This document shows positions 42,554-52,432 of a stretch of 64,000 nucleotides of DNA, one piece after another. This stretch comes from Candidatus Tenderia electrophaga (GTDB lineage Bacteria > Pseudomonadota > Gammaproteobacteria > Tenderiales > Tenderiaceae). The stretch lies in NCBI GenBank assembly GCA_001447805.1, contig CP013099.1, positions 1,240,001-1,304,000 on the forward strand. The letters are read 5' to 3'. Position 1 is the first letter of the stretch; each line of letters opens with the position of its first letter. The notes beneath the pieces are model-generated. The model saw only the letters and a list, made by a program, of their open reading frames with translations. It was not told the DNA's origin and searched no databases. The position numbers were made by a program, and so were the translations under genes.

Positions 42554-43468
42554 TTATCGCGCGCTTGAATGGGTGACGAGTTCGGCTTCGATACGCTTCA
42601 GCGCCGTCGGAATATCGGTGCCGAGTGGAATAGCCCCGGCGGCGACAATGGCGTCGTTGAATTGCAAGGCCGTCTGGCCGCCGATAAAAACCGGCACCGT
42701 GACATCCTGCACCAAGGCCGGCAACTGGCGGTGCAACACCTCATCCGTCGGTATCATCGAGCCGGACAACAGCACGCCGCACGCCTCGGTACGCCGGCAG
42801 GGGTCGCGCAGTTCCGCCAGCGGTGTGTCGGCGCCCAGCAGTACGACGCGGTAACCCCTGGCCATGACCGACAGGCTGGCCAGTAGAATGCCGGTCTCGT
42901 GCTGTTCGCCGGGCAGGCACGCCGCGACCAAACGCGGCCCGCGGGCGCGGCTGGCCTCATGGTGAAAGCGGGCGCCCAGCTTGTTGCGCATGTAGGCGCC
43001 GAAAAAGTGTTCCTCGGCGATGCTGCCAGCGCGGCTGGCCCAGCGCTTGCCCAGGGTCTGCAGCAGCGGCACCACCAGGCGGGCGGTCACCATATCGATC
43101 GGGTGCAGGGATAAGGCCTCGTTGTAGGCGCCCTCCAGGGACTGATCGTCAAAGCGTACTACCGCATTGAGCATGCGCCGCTGGTAGTCCGGCCAGGGGC
43201 CCTCAAGCGCTTCCTGGGGTGCCTGCTGATTTAAATAGGACTTTGTCTGGCTGATGGGTACACCCTTGTGCAAAAGTTCTACAACCTGGTTGATCAGGTC
43301 GATGTCCTTGTGCGTGTAGAGGCGGTGTCCTTTGTCGCTGCGTAGCGGCGTGAGCAGGCCGTAACGGCGTTCCCAGGCGCGCAGGGTGATGGGATTGACG
43401 CCGGTGAGGCTGGCGACCGTGCGGATGGGGTAAAGTCCGGACTCGGGTAGTCCTTCTGCGCTATCCAT
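42554..43468 (-). CDS. CarH/LitR-type B12-dependent photoreceptor repressor
   Basis: A 304-residue MerR-family regulator with a C-terminal cobalamin domain. Residues 13-80 form the MerR DNA-binding domain (YPIRTVASLTGVNPITLRAWERRYGLL). The helical cap has the photoreceptor signature W-x9-EH: Trp143, Glu153, His154. The Rossmann part has the B12-binding E-x-H-x-x-G motif (Glu188, His190, Gly193). This signature is that of adenosylcobalamin-binding proteins in which light breaks the Co-C bond and releases DNA. It is followed by the photolyase gene, and its promoter region holds matching TGTA(C/T)A repeats. Confidence 0.92.
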   Translation of the reverse strand: MDSAEGLPESGLYPIRTVASLTGVNPITLRAWERRYGLLTPLRSDKGHRLYTHKDIDLINQVVELLHKGVPISQTKSYLNQQAPQEALEGPWPDYQRRMLNAVVRFDDQSLEGAYNEALSLHPIDMVTARLVVPLLQTLGKRWASRAGSIAEEHFFGAYMRNKLGARFHHEASRARGPRLVAACLPGEQHETGILLASLSVMARGYRVVLLGADTPLAELRDPCRRTEACGVLLSGSMIPTDEVLHRQLPALVQDVTVPVFIGGQTALQFNDAIVAAGAIPLGTDIPTALKRIEAELVTHSSAR

Positions 43469-43488
43469 GATATTCGTACCTAATTGAT

Positions 43489-43570
43489 TTGTACATAAAT
43501 TGTATAGTTGAATTTTATAAAAAACATCCGATAATTGCTAGTGAATGTTATGATGTATAATGTTTGTATA
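43489..43570. promoter_or_regulatory. Candidate CarH/LitR operators in the divergent promoter region
   Basis: Two pairs of direct repeats occur in an AT-rich stretch: TTGTACA (43489-43495) with TTGTATA (43500-43506), and ATGTATA (43553-43559) with TTGTATA (43564-43570). Within each pair the spacing is exactly 11 bp. The structure of CarH on DNA shows the tetramer contacting tandem 11-bp direct repeats, so this fits. The second pair overlaps a TATAAT hexamer (43556-43561) that could be the -10 of the plus-strand glutathione peroxidase gene; the first lies 20-40 bp before the photoreceptor start. Confidence 0.65.
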
Positions 43571-43600
43571 AGTTCATTTTGAGTTTCGAGGAGCGCGCAA

Positions 43601-44158
43601 ATGAAGCACAGCAGCAAAATATTTTTCACCTGGGTGGCTGGCTTGGTGTTGGCCGGCACGGTCAGTGCCGCCGATACGGTCTGTTCTGAGGTTCTGGATT
43701 TCGAGCGTAAGCCGCTGGCGGGCGAGGGCAGTATCAATCTTTGTGAGCACTATCGGGGCAAGGTGATCGTGGTGGTCAACACCGCCAGTAAGTGTGGGTA
43801 CACCTATCAATACGAGGGACTGGAACAGCTGTACAGCCGCTACGAGGCGCAGGGTCTGGTGGTGCTCGGGTTTCCGTCCAATGATTTCGCCAATCAAGAA
43901 CCCGGTTCGGCCGACCAGATCAAAACCTTTTGCCGCCTGACCTACGGCGTGAAATTCCCCATGTTTGCCAAGACCCGCGTCGCGCGCGGCACCGATGACC
44001 CGCTGTTCCGCGCCTTGGCCCGGCATGCGGGCGAGTACCCGCAGTGGAACTTTCACAAATACCTCATAGATCGGCAAGGCCGCGTGGCGGCCAGTTATGC
44101 CAGCAAGGTGGAACCCTTGGGCGGTGAATTGGAAGCCGCCGTCAAGGGCTTGTTGTAG
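43601..44158 (+). CDS. Periplasmic glutathione peroxidase-like peroxidase
   Basis: A 185-residue protein with a signal peptide (cleavage after VSAA). The peroxidatic cysteine is Cys65 in NTASKCGYT; family motifs FPSNDFANQEPG and WNFHKYLIDRQG with the conserved Trp-Asn follow. Cysteine rather than selenocysteine, so likely thioredoxin- or other thiol-dependent. It is the first plus-strand gene opposite the photoreceptor gene, and its promoter shares the operator region, suggesting a light-induced defence against photo-oxidative damage. Confidence 0.9.
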   Translation: MKHSSKIFFTWVAGLVLAGTVSAADTVCSEVLDFERKPLAGEGSINLCEHYRGKVIVVVNTASKCGYTYQYEGLEQLYSRYEAQGLVVLGFPSNDFANQEPGSADQIKTFCRLTYGVKFPMFAKTRVARGTDDPLFRALARHAGEYPQWNFHKYLIDRQGRVAASYASKVEPLGGELEAAVKGLL

Positions 44159-44160
44159 TC

Positions 44161-45105
44161 ATGGAGAAGATCCGTCTGGGCGTCAGCAGCTGCCTGTTAG
44201 GTCATCCGGTCCGCTTCGATGGCGGGCACAAGCACCAGCCCTTTATTACCGCCACCTTGGCGCAGTACTTCGACGTGGTGCCGCTATGCCCCGAACTGGC
44301 CATCGGCCTGGGCGTTCCGCGCCAGTCTTTACGGCTGGTGGGGCGGCCCGAGCGGCCGCGCGTGATCGGCAACAAAGATCCTGGTCTGGATGTCACCGAT
44401 ACCCTGGCGGACTACGGCCGTGAGGTGGCGGCGCAGCAGGATGACATCTGCGGCTACATCGTCAAAAAAGATTCCCCCAGTTGCGGCATGGCCCGGGTGC
44501 GTGTTTACGTGGACGGGCAGATGCCGCAACGCGCGGGGGTGGGCGCCTTTACCCGTGCCCTGATGGCGGCCAAGCCCTGGCTGCCGGTGGAAGAGGAAGG
44601 GCGTCTCAATGACGCCGTGCTGCGCGAGAACTTTTTCGAGCGGGTCTATGTTTGCCATCGCTGGCAGAGGCTGCTGCGGGTGGGCCTGACACCGGCGGCG
44701 CTGGTGCGCTTTCACACGGCACATAAATACCTGTTGATGTCGCGCGCTCAGGACCCATATCGGCAATTAGGGCGCATGGTGGCGCGCGCCGGTTGCGCCG
44801 ACATACAGCGCCTTGGCGAGGACTATTTTCTCGCCGTGATGACGGCCCTGAAGCGCCCGGCCAATCGCAAGCGTCATTCCAACGTGCTGTATCACCTGCT
44901 GGGTTATTTCAAACGTCAGTTGCCGGGGCGGGACCGGCAGGAGCTGGCCGGGCTGATCGAGGCCTATCGTCGGGGGCGGGTGCCCTTGGTGGTGCCGGTG
45001 ACCCTGCTCAAGCATCATCTCGGCCGCAACGGTGACCGCTATCTGGCCGGGCAATACTATTTTGATCCCTATCCCCCGGAGTTGAGCCTGCGCAACTCTA
45101 TCTAG
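44161..45105 (+). CDS. DUF523-DUF1722 fusion protein
   Basis: A 314-residue cytoplasmic protein. The N-terminal half is DUF523, related to the thiouracil desulfurase TudS: cysteines in VSSCLLG, PLCPELA and DSPSCGMARV probably hold an iron-sulfur cluster. The C-terminal half (about 190-310) is DUF1722 (E. coli YbgA): HKYLLMSRAQDPYRQLGRMVA and RPANRKRHSNVLYHLLGYFKRQL. In E. coli ybgA lies directly before phr; here the fused form sits across the divergent promoter from the photolyase gene. It begins 2 bases after the peroxidase stop, so the two are co-transcribed. Confidence 0.9.
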   Translation: MEKIRLGVSSCLLGHPVRFDGGHKHQPFITATLAQYFDVVPLCPELAIGLGVPRQSLRLVGRPERPRVIGNKDPGLDVTDTLADYGREVAAQQDDICGYIVKKDSPSCGMARVRVYVDGQMPQRAGVGAFTRALMAAKPWLPVEEEGRLNDAVLRENFFERVYVCHRWQRLLRVGLTPAALVRFHTAHKYLLMSRAQDPYRQLGRMVARAGCADIQRLGEDYFLAVMTALKRPANRKRHSNVLYHLLGYFKRQLPGRDRQELAGLIEAYRRGRVPLVVPVTLLKHHLGRNGDRYLAGQYYFDPYPPELSLRNSI

Positions 45106-45239
45106 CCGGGATTTCTCCCCGGGATCGCGGCAGCAGAAAATAATCACCCGCCGGTACGAAACCATACCCTTCAGTGAACTATAATCCAGGCTGAGACTCG
45201 ACCGTACCTATTCTTTAATTTTCAAGAGGAGCTTTTGTA

Positions 45240-45917
45240 ATGACCCAGGGTGATCCGCTAAATAAATCGACATACGAGTCCGCCAGGGCGTATCTCAAAG
45301 ATGCGCTGGAGCAAATGCTTGCCGCCGGTCGCAGTACGCGCGAGTTCGGTGAGTTCGCACTGGAAAAGTTCGGCGACAAGTTCATACCCTATTTGCAGGA
45401 GTTTTCGCAGGATGTCAGTAAGGGAAAAATCAAGATAAAGGGGCTCGGCCAATCCGCCAAGACCGCGGTGTTTGGACGGCACGTCACCCTTGAAGAACGT
45501 AACCAGCTGATACGCGAGGCCGCCTATCTGCGCGCCGAGCGGCGCGGTTTCGTCGGCGGTTCGCCGGAGCAGGACTGGTGTCTGGCCGAGCAGGACGTGG
45601 ATCAACGCTTGGCACAGGAGACGGGGTTGGTGGAGAAAGGGCGTCAGGCCTTGCATTCGGCGAGCGCGGTCATGGAACGGGAGTTTGATGATATCAAGCA
45701 CGTGGTCGGCCGCTGGCTGGAGGGCCGCCCTGCGGCCCCTGACGACACGCCGGCGAAGAATAAGGCCGGCGCCAAGAAAAAGGCCGTGAAGAAGGCCGTG
45801 AAGAAAAAGGCGGCAAAGACAGCCGAAACAAAGGTCGTAAAAAAGAAAGCGGCAAAGAAAAAGGCGAGCAAGAACAAGAAAAAGCCGGCAAGCGGCACGG
45901 CGGCGCCCCCGGCCTGA
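45240..45917 (+). CDS. DUF2934-like protein with histone-H1-type Lys/Ala tail
   Basis: A 225-residue protein. The first ~75 residues are predicted helical. Residues about 80-120 carry a DUF2934-like block, ERNQLIREAAYLRAERRGF with PEQDWCLAEQDVD. The last ~65 residues are almost only Lys, Ala, Val and Pro (KKKAVKKAVKKKAAK-type), like the C-terminal tail of histone H1 and of AlgP-like proteins. Such tails bind DNA or polyphosphate. It is 170 bp upstream of groES but separated from it by a heat-shock-type promoter. Nucleoid-binding role is an inference. Confidence 0.78.
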   Translation: MTQGDPLNKSTYESARAYLKDALEQMLAAGRSTREFGEFALEKFGDKFIPYLQEFSQDVSKGKIKIKGLGQSAKTAVFGRHVTLEERNQLIREAAYLRAERRGFVGGSPEQDWCLAEQDVDQRLAQETGLVEKGRQALHSASAVMEREFDDIKHVVGRWLEGRPAAPDDTPAKNKAGAKKKAVKKAVKKKAAKTAETKVVKKKAAKKKASKNKKKPASGTAAPPA

Positions 45918-45965
45918 TGGCGCGCCCCGGCCTCCGGCCGCTGTAAAAAAATCACACTCGTCCCC

Positions 45966-45994
45966 CTTGAAATCCTGAAAAGCGTCCCAAATAT
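45966..45994 (+). promoter_or_regulatory. Sigma-32-type heat-shock promoter of groESL
   Basis: CTTGAAA (45966-45972) and CCCAAATAT (45986-45994), separated by 13 bp, match the sigma-32 consensus CTTGAAA-N11-16-CCCCATNT closely. It lies about 100 bp before groES. No CIRCE element was seen. Confidence 0.75.
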
Positions 45995-46092
45995 CACTCT
46001 CGGCGCTCGCCCGTGCATCGGCCGCGAGCGCCCCCTAACAATTATCGGTAACAATAACTTTATTAATTTGTTTCTTTAGGAGGAACGCAACA

Positions 46093-46380
46093 GTGAATAT
46101 TCGTCCTTTGCATGATCGCGTTGTGGTAAAACGCCTGGAAAGCGAAGAGAAGACCTCCGGCGGCATCGTGCTGCCGGGGTCGGCTCAGGAAAAACCCATC
46201 ATGGGTGAAGTCGTGGCCGCAGGTGCGGGTCGTGTGCTGGATAACGGCGACAAGGCAGCCCTGGATGTCAAAACCGGCGACAAGATATTGTTCGGCAAAT
46301 TCGCCGGCACCGAGGTCAAGGTCGAAGGTGAAGACTATCTGGTGATGCGTGAAGACGACATCTTCGCTATCGTCGAATAA
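46093..46380 (+). CDS. groES: Co-chaperonin GroES
   Basis: A 95-residue co-chaperonin; the start is GTG at 46093 after AGGAGGAA ([19 protein letters not shown]). The mobile loop [19 protein letters not shown] and the KYAGTEVKV-type core ([18 protein letters not shown]) are intact. It caps the GroEL cavity during folding. Upstream groEL partner follows 33 bp downstream on the same transcript. Confidence 0.97.
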   Translation: MNIRPLHDRVVVKRLESEEKTSGGIVLPGSAQEKPIMGEVVAAGAGRVLDNGDKAALDVKTGDKILFGKFAGTEVKVEGEDYLVMREDDIFAIVE

Positions 46381-46392
46381 CTACTTATTTAA

Positions 46393-48057
<1,665 letters not shown>

Positions 48058-48080
48058 CGCCGCCAAAATGCCGCAAAACA

Positions 48081-48115
48081 AAGGCCCCGCCGGCAACGGC
48101 GGGGCCTTTTGTTTT
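48081..48115 (+). terminator. Rho-independent terminator of groESL
   Basis: A perfect 12-bp stem (48081-48092 with 48097-48108), GCAA tetraloop, then TTGTTTTT. Confidence 0.92.
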
Positions 48116-48205
48116 TGACCGGCTTCGTCGCAGCCACATGGGCGGGGTTTGGCTGGCGCATGGGCGGTGATAAAGTGACGGCTCTACACCGAACAGGAGG
48201 CGGCG

Positions 48206-48943
48206 GTGAGCAGCGCCCAGGCAGGTTTGATCATTATCGGCGATGAAATCCTTTATGGCAGCCGTCGCGACCGCCATTTCGACCATGTGCGCGAGACCCT
48301 GCGGCCCATCGGCTGGCAATTGACCTGGGTGAGTATTCTCCCTGACGAGGAGGACGCCTTGATTGCGCAGCTCAGCCGAACCCTGGCGGCCCAGCAGCCG
48401 GTGTTCTGTTTCGGCGGCATCGGTGCCACCCCCGATGATGTCACCCGCCGCTGCGCGGCCCTGGCCGCGGGCGTCGAGCTCCATGCCCATGCCGGGGCGC
48501 TGGCTGAAATCGAAGCGCGCTTCGGCGCCGCGGCCTATCCCCACCGCGTCAAGATGGCGGACCTGCCCGTCGGCAGTCGCCTGATCCCCAATCCGATCAA
48601 TCGCGTGCCCGGTTTCAGCCTGCGGCGGCATCACTTCTTCCCCGGGTTTCCCGAGATGGCCTGGCCCATGCTGGAGTGGGTGTTGCAGCACGAGTACCGC
48701 GCCGAACTTGAACCGCTGCAGGAATTGTCGCTCAAGGTCTTCGACGTGGGCGAGAGCGAGCTGGTGGAACTCATGGAGAGGCTGATCGACCGCCATCCCG
48801 GGGTCAAACTGTTCAGCCTGCCCCATCTCGGCAGGGGCCGGCATATCGAGCTGGGTTTTCGTGGTCGGCGCGGTGTTGAGCAGGCCATGGCGGACCTGAC
48901 CGCGGGCCTGCGACAGGCGGGCTTGACGTTCGAAGCGCCGTAG
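48206..48943 (+). CDS. MoCF/CinA-N-type molybdopterin-binding domain protein
   Basis: A 245-residue protein beginning at a GTG behind GGAGG. The MoCF_biosynth fold is seen as LIIIGDEILYGSRRDRH, WVSILPDEEDALIAQL and CFGGIGATPDDVTRRCAALAAG. The same domain occurs in CinA, MogA and FAD synthetase-like proteins; here it stands alone and without the C-terminal nicotinamide-nucleotide amidase domain of CinA. The second half (PGFSLRRHHFFPGFPEMAWPMLEWVL) is characteristic of the stand-alone subfamily. Exact role is unknown. Confidence 0.82.
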   Translation: MSSAQAGLIIIGDEILYGSRRDRHFDHVRETLRPIGWQLTWVSILPDEEDALIAQLSRTLAAQQPVFCFGGIGATPDDVTRRCAALAAGVELHAHAGALAEIEARFGAAAYPHRVKMADLPVGSRLIPNPINRVPGFSLRRHHFFPGFPEMAWPMLEWVLQHEYRAELEPLQELSLKVFDVGESELVELMERLIDRHPGVKLFSLPHLGRGRHIELGFRGRRGVEQAMADLTAGLRQAGLTFEAP

Positions 48944-49214
48944 TGCGCGGAGTCACATCTTGCCAAACCTCACCCATATTCCACCGTGTTTTCATTCGTC
49001 GTCTGAGTCCGCGCTCAAGCGTGTCTTCAAGCATGAGATTGAAGCGCGTCGCCAAGACAGAGTCCAGGGTGAAGATGGGGCGATGACTGTAATTTCCAGC
49101 CTGTTCTTGTGCAAGTTAATCGTTGTTTAATGTCACCGAGTCGCAATATTTTGCTGCTAACTTCGTCCTTGATCTTATACCCACCCATGCGATATCAAGG
49201 AGCGGAGGAACACC

Positions 49215-51074
49215 ATGAATCACGACGACGGCATTAGTAACAAATCAAACAACCGGCCTTTCGCCGACGTGCTCAACGTCCATATCTCGCGGCGCAAAGT
49301 GCTGGCCGGTGGTCTGGCCATGGCGGCCAGCAGCTTCTTTGCCGGCTCGGGGCTGGCATTTGCAGCGCCGCCGCCGTGGGCGGGCAGACCGGAGCGTGGC
49401 GGACCGCATGCGCAAGGGGGGCCATTGATGGATTTCACCCCGGTTCCCGTCGCCGAGGGCAGCGGCCCCTGGCCCAGTATTTCGCCGGATTATGAATTCG
49501 ATGTCCTGATTCCCTGGGGCGAGCCCCTGGAGCCCGGTGGCCCGGCCTTCAGCTATCCGCCCACCGCCGCCGACCAGGCGCAACAGATCGGCATCGGCCA
49601 TGACGGCATGAGCTATTTTCCCCTGCGGCACGGCAAATTCGGCCGCGGCGGTGACGATCACGGCCTGCTCTGTATCAATCATGAGTTCGGCGGCAACCGG
49701 CATGTGCTCGGCAAGCCGGCACCCACCAGCCTGGAGGATGTGCGCGTCTCCCAGCACGCTCACGGTGTGTCCGTGGTTGAGATCAAAAAAATCGGCGCCA
49801 AGTGGCGCCAGCTGCGCAGCCACCGCGCGCGCCGTATCCACGTCAACACCCCGGTGAGTTTCAGCGGCCCGGTGGCCGGCCATGGCTTGCTCCAGACCCC
49901 TAACGGCAATGTCCCGCTGGGTACGGTCAACAACTGCGCCAACGGTGAAACCCCCTGGGGCACCTATCTTACCTGCGAGGAAAACTTCAACGGTTACTTT
50001 GGCGCGACCAATCAACAGACCACTTGGGTGCCCAGCGAGGCGCAGGCGCGTTACGGTTTCAGCGCCGGCGGGTTCGGCTACGGCTGGGAGACCTTCGACC
50101 GCCGCTTTGATCTGTCCGATGCCGATTACATCAACGAGGAAAACCGTTTCGGCTGGATCGTGGAAATCGATCCCATGGACGCCACGCGAACCCCCGTCAA
50201 GCGCACCGCTCTGGGCCGTTTCAAGCACGAGGGCATCGCCCTGACGCTGGGGCGCGGCGGCCGCGTGGTCGGTTACATGGGCGATGACGAACGCTTCGAC
50301 TATATCTACAAATTTGTTTCCGACGATAATTGGCGCGCCATGCGCGCCCAGGGCCAGAGTCCGCTGGACCATGGCCGACTCTATGTCGCCAAATTCCACG
50401 ACGACGGCAGCGGCGAATGGCTGGAACTGAGCATTGACAATCCGGCCCTGGCAGCGAAATTCGCCGATCAGGCCGAGGTATTGACCTTCGCCCGCCTGGC
50501 CGCCGATATCGTCGGCGCCACTCCCATGGATCGTCCCGAGTGGACCACGGTAGCCCCCAACGGCGATGTCTATTGCACACTGACCAACAACAGCCGGCGC
50601 GATACGGCCACCGGTCCCAATCCGCAGGCGCCCAATCCCGACGGTCATATCATCAAGTGGCATGACAGCGACGACCACCTGGGCACCACCTTCCAATGGG
50701 AGATCTTCCTGATCGCCAGCGACAGCCACGGAACGGAAGACAGTTACAGCGATCCCGACGGCCTGTGGGCCGATCCCGACGGCCGCCTGTTTATCCAGAC
50801 CGACGGCGGTCAGAAGGACGGTTTGAACAATCAGATGTTGGTGGCCGATACCGCCACCGGCGAGCTGCGCCGACTGCTGACCGGGGTCAGCGGCGACGAA
50901 ATCACGGGCATTGCGGTCACCCCGGACCGCCGCACCATGTTCGTCAACACCCAACACCCAGGCAACGGTGATCCGAGCTTGACGAATTTCCCGGCGCCGT
51001 TCGACGGGGTGACGGTCCCCCGCGACTCAACGCTGGTCATCACCCGCAAGGACGGCGGCGTTATCGGTTCGTAA
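49215..51074 (+). CDS. phoX: PhoX-family alkaline phosphatase (DUF839)
   Basis: A 619-residue protein exported by the Tat pathway: VHISRRKVLAGGLAMAASSFFAGSG followed by a likely cleavage site near AFAA. The PhoX/DUF839 region is recognised from LCINHEFGG, SQHAHGVSVVEIK, NNCANGETPWGTYLTCEENFNGYF and PEWTTVAPNGDVYCTLTNNS. PhoX enzymes are calcium/iron-dependent phosphomonoesterases of the periplasm or cell surface. Starts 271 bp after the previous gene; no clear Pho box could be defined in that stretch. Ends 24 bases before a terminator. Confidence 0.9.
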   Translation: MNHDDGISNKSNNRPFADVLNVHISRRKVLAGGLAMAASSFFAGSGLAFAAPPPWAGRPERGGPHAQGGPLMDFTPVPVAEGSGPWPSISPDYEFDVLIPWGEPLEPGGPAFSYPPTAADQAQQIGIGHDGMSYFPLRHGKFGRGGDDHGLLCINHEFGGNRHVLGKPAPTSLEDVRVSQHAHGVSVVEIKKIGAKWRQLRSHRARRIHVNTPVSFSGPVAGHGLLQTPNGNVPLGTVNNCANGETPWGTYLTCEENFNGYFGATNQQTTWVPSEAQARYGFSAGGFGYGWETFDRRFDLSDADYINEENRFGWIVEIDPMDATRTPVKRTALGRFKHEGIALTLGRGGRVVGYMGDDERFDYIYKFVSDDNWRAMRAQGQSPLDHGRLYVAKFHDDGSGEWLELSIDNPALAAKFADQAEVLTFARLAADIVGATPMDRPEWTTVAPNGDVYCTLTNNSRRDTATGPNPQAPNPDGHIIKWHDSDDHLGTTFQWEIFLIASDSHGTEDSYSDPDGLWADPDGRLFIQTDGGQKDGLNNQMLVADTATGELRRLLTGVSGDEITGIAVTPDRRTMFVNTQHPGNGDPSLTNFPAPFDGVTVPRDSTLVITRKDGGVIGS

Positions 51075-51097
51075 GCAGCGGCCCGCCGCGATACCCC

Positions 51098-51130
51098 ACG
51101 CCCCGGTCAGCGCCGGGGCGTTTTCGTTTG
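51098..51130 (+). terminator. Rho-independent terminator of the phoX gene
   Basis: A 9-bp GC-rich stem (51098-51106 with 51113-51121), 6-base loop, then TTTCGTTT. Confidence 0.8.
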
Positions 51131-51314
51131 ACTCGCCCCATCCAGGCCGCCACGCGCCTGTTTTCCTAAAAGTCAGGTGGCTGCGGCGTTGAAAACATAT
51201 TGTAATAATCCGCGTTCTACCTTATAAAACTTCCGCCGAGACCGGCCAGGTGCCGGGGAACCACCCTGTCACGGCAAGGGTCTGAGATTTATCTCGCAGA
51301 GTAAGGAGAGAAGT

Positions 51315-51533
51315 ATGCGTGATGACGACGACGATGAAGAGGGTCTGGTCTCTGACGAGGATGACGACATGTTCGATGACGACGACGCGAGTGAAGCGGC
51401 GGTCACCGCTGCGGAGAGTAACCTGACCAAGCTTGAGGTGCGCCGCAGACTGGAGCGTTTGTCCGAGCTCAAGCGCCTGCGCCAGCAATTGGGTGACGAC
51501 TGGTCAGACGACCTGTTCGACGACGATCTTTAG
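51315..51533 (+). CDS. Small very acidic protein
   Basis: A 72-residue protein with two parts: about 27 residues made largely of Asp and Glu (MRDDDDDEEGLVSDEDDDMFDDDD region), then an amphipathic, Arg/Leu-rich helix (KLEVRRRLERLSELKRLRQQL), ending in another acidic stretch. AAGGAGAG ribosome site. The helix resembles that of the PA3496 family, but this is only a suggestion. The stop overlaps the convergent HAD gene by 4 bases. Function unknown. Confidence 0.7.
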   Translation: MRDDDDDEEGLVSDEDDDMFDDDDASEAAVTAAESNLTKLEVRRRLERLSELKRLRQQLGDDWSDDLFDDDL

Positions 51534-52375
51534 TCGGCCGCAAGCCAAGCCCTGGTCCACGGCATAAAGTGGACCAAGCCTTCCACAATCCCGGCGCTGT
51601 AGTTGCCGTTCATCCCGAGAAAATCCCCCCGCGCCACGTAGAGATGATCCGTGTTGCCGTGTTGCGCCGCCTGTTCGCGGGCCTGTTGCCGCACGTCTGC
51701 GCGGGCATTGGCGACCAGGACTGAATTCACCTCACTGGCCATCACCGCCAGGTCATTGCCGCTGTCGCCGGCGAACAGGGTTTTGTCGTGGGCGTAGCCC
51801 TTGCGCTGCATTAGAAACTCGACGGCGTGCAGTTTGGTGGCGTTCTGCGGCAGCAGATCCAGCAGGCCCACGTGTTCCAAGTCGTCGACGCTCCAGATCA
51901 GGCTGGCGCGAATGTTGTTTCGCTGTAGGCGTTGCTGCATGTCCTGCAACAGGGCGTCCACGTCGGTTGTTTCGGGTACGTAATAGCTGAGTTTGAAGGT
52001 GTTCTGTTTTTCGGGCTCCTGTTGGGTGAGCAGTTCCATGTCCTCGAACAGCGCGGCCAGGCGATCATGGGTATAGCCGGCCCAGCAGGGGGCGATTTCG
52101 TCCTGCCACTCCTGCCAGAGACGCCATTCGCCTGATTGAATTTCGTAGATGGTGCTGCCCACGTCGCCCAGGACGTAATCGGGTGTGGGGAGTCGGTATT
52201 CTTCGATGGCGGCGAGCACCAGCGCCTGGTGGCGGCCGGTGACATAGGCCACATCCACATCGGGACGTTGCACCAGCGCGGCGAAGTGCGCTCTGGCGGC
52301 GGCGGACTCGGGTGCTTCGCCATTGGGCAGCAGGGTACGGTCCAGGTCGGTGCAGATCAGGAGTTTGTCAGACAC
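51530..52375 (-). CDS. HAD phosphatase resembling sucrose-6-phosphate phosphatase
   Basis: A 281-residue HAD-superfamily hydrolase of the Cof/SPP type: ICTDLDRTLLPNG (nucleophile and acid/base aspartates), VTGRHQALVLAAI (motif II), and a C2-type cap between motifs, ending with KGYAHDKTLFAGDSGNDLAVM (motif IV). The start is GTG at 52375. The SPP-like segments suggest dephosphorylation of a sugar phosphate such as sucrose 6-phosphate or a related disaccharide phosphate. No sucrose-phosphate synthase is in the window, so the true substrate is open. Confidence 0.83.
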   Translation of the reverse strand: MSDKLLICTDLDRTLLPNGEAPESAAARAHFAALVQRPDVDVAYVTGRHQALVLAAIEEYRLPTPDYVLGDVGSTIYEIQSGEWRLWQEWQDEIAPCWAGYTHDRLAALFEDMELLTQQEPEKQNTFKLSYYVPETTDVDALLQDMQQRLQRNNIRASLIWSVDDLEHVGLLDLLPQNATKLHAVEFLMQRKGYAHDKTLFAGDSGNDLAVMASEVNSVLVANARADVRQQAREQAAQHGNTDHLYVARGDFLGMNGNYSAGIVEGLVHFMPWTRAWLAAD

Positions 52376-52432
52376 GGCGGATTCCCTTGGTCAGCGGTCG
52401 ATCGCCACAGTGTAAAGAAAAAGCGGGGCTGG

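Noticed and set aside
49087-49107. Possible Pho box upstream of phoX
   Set aside because: Two CTGT segments occur but 14 bp apart instead of the usual 11, and the following bases do not match the consensus.
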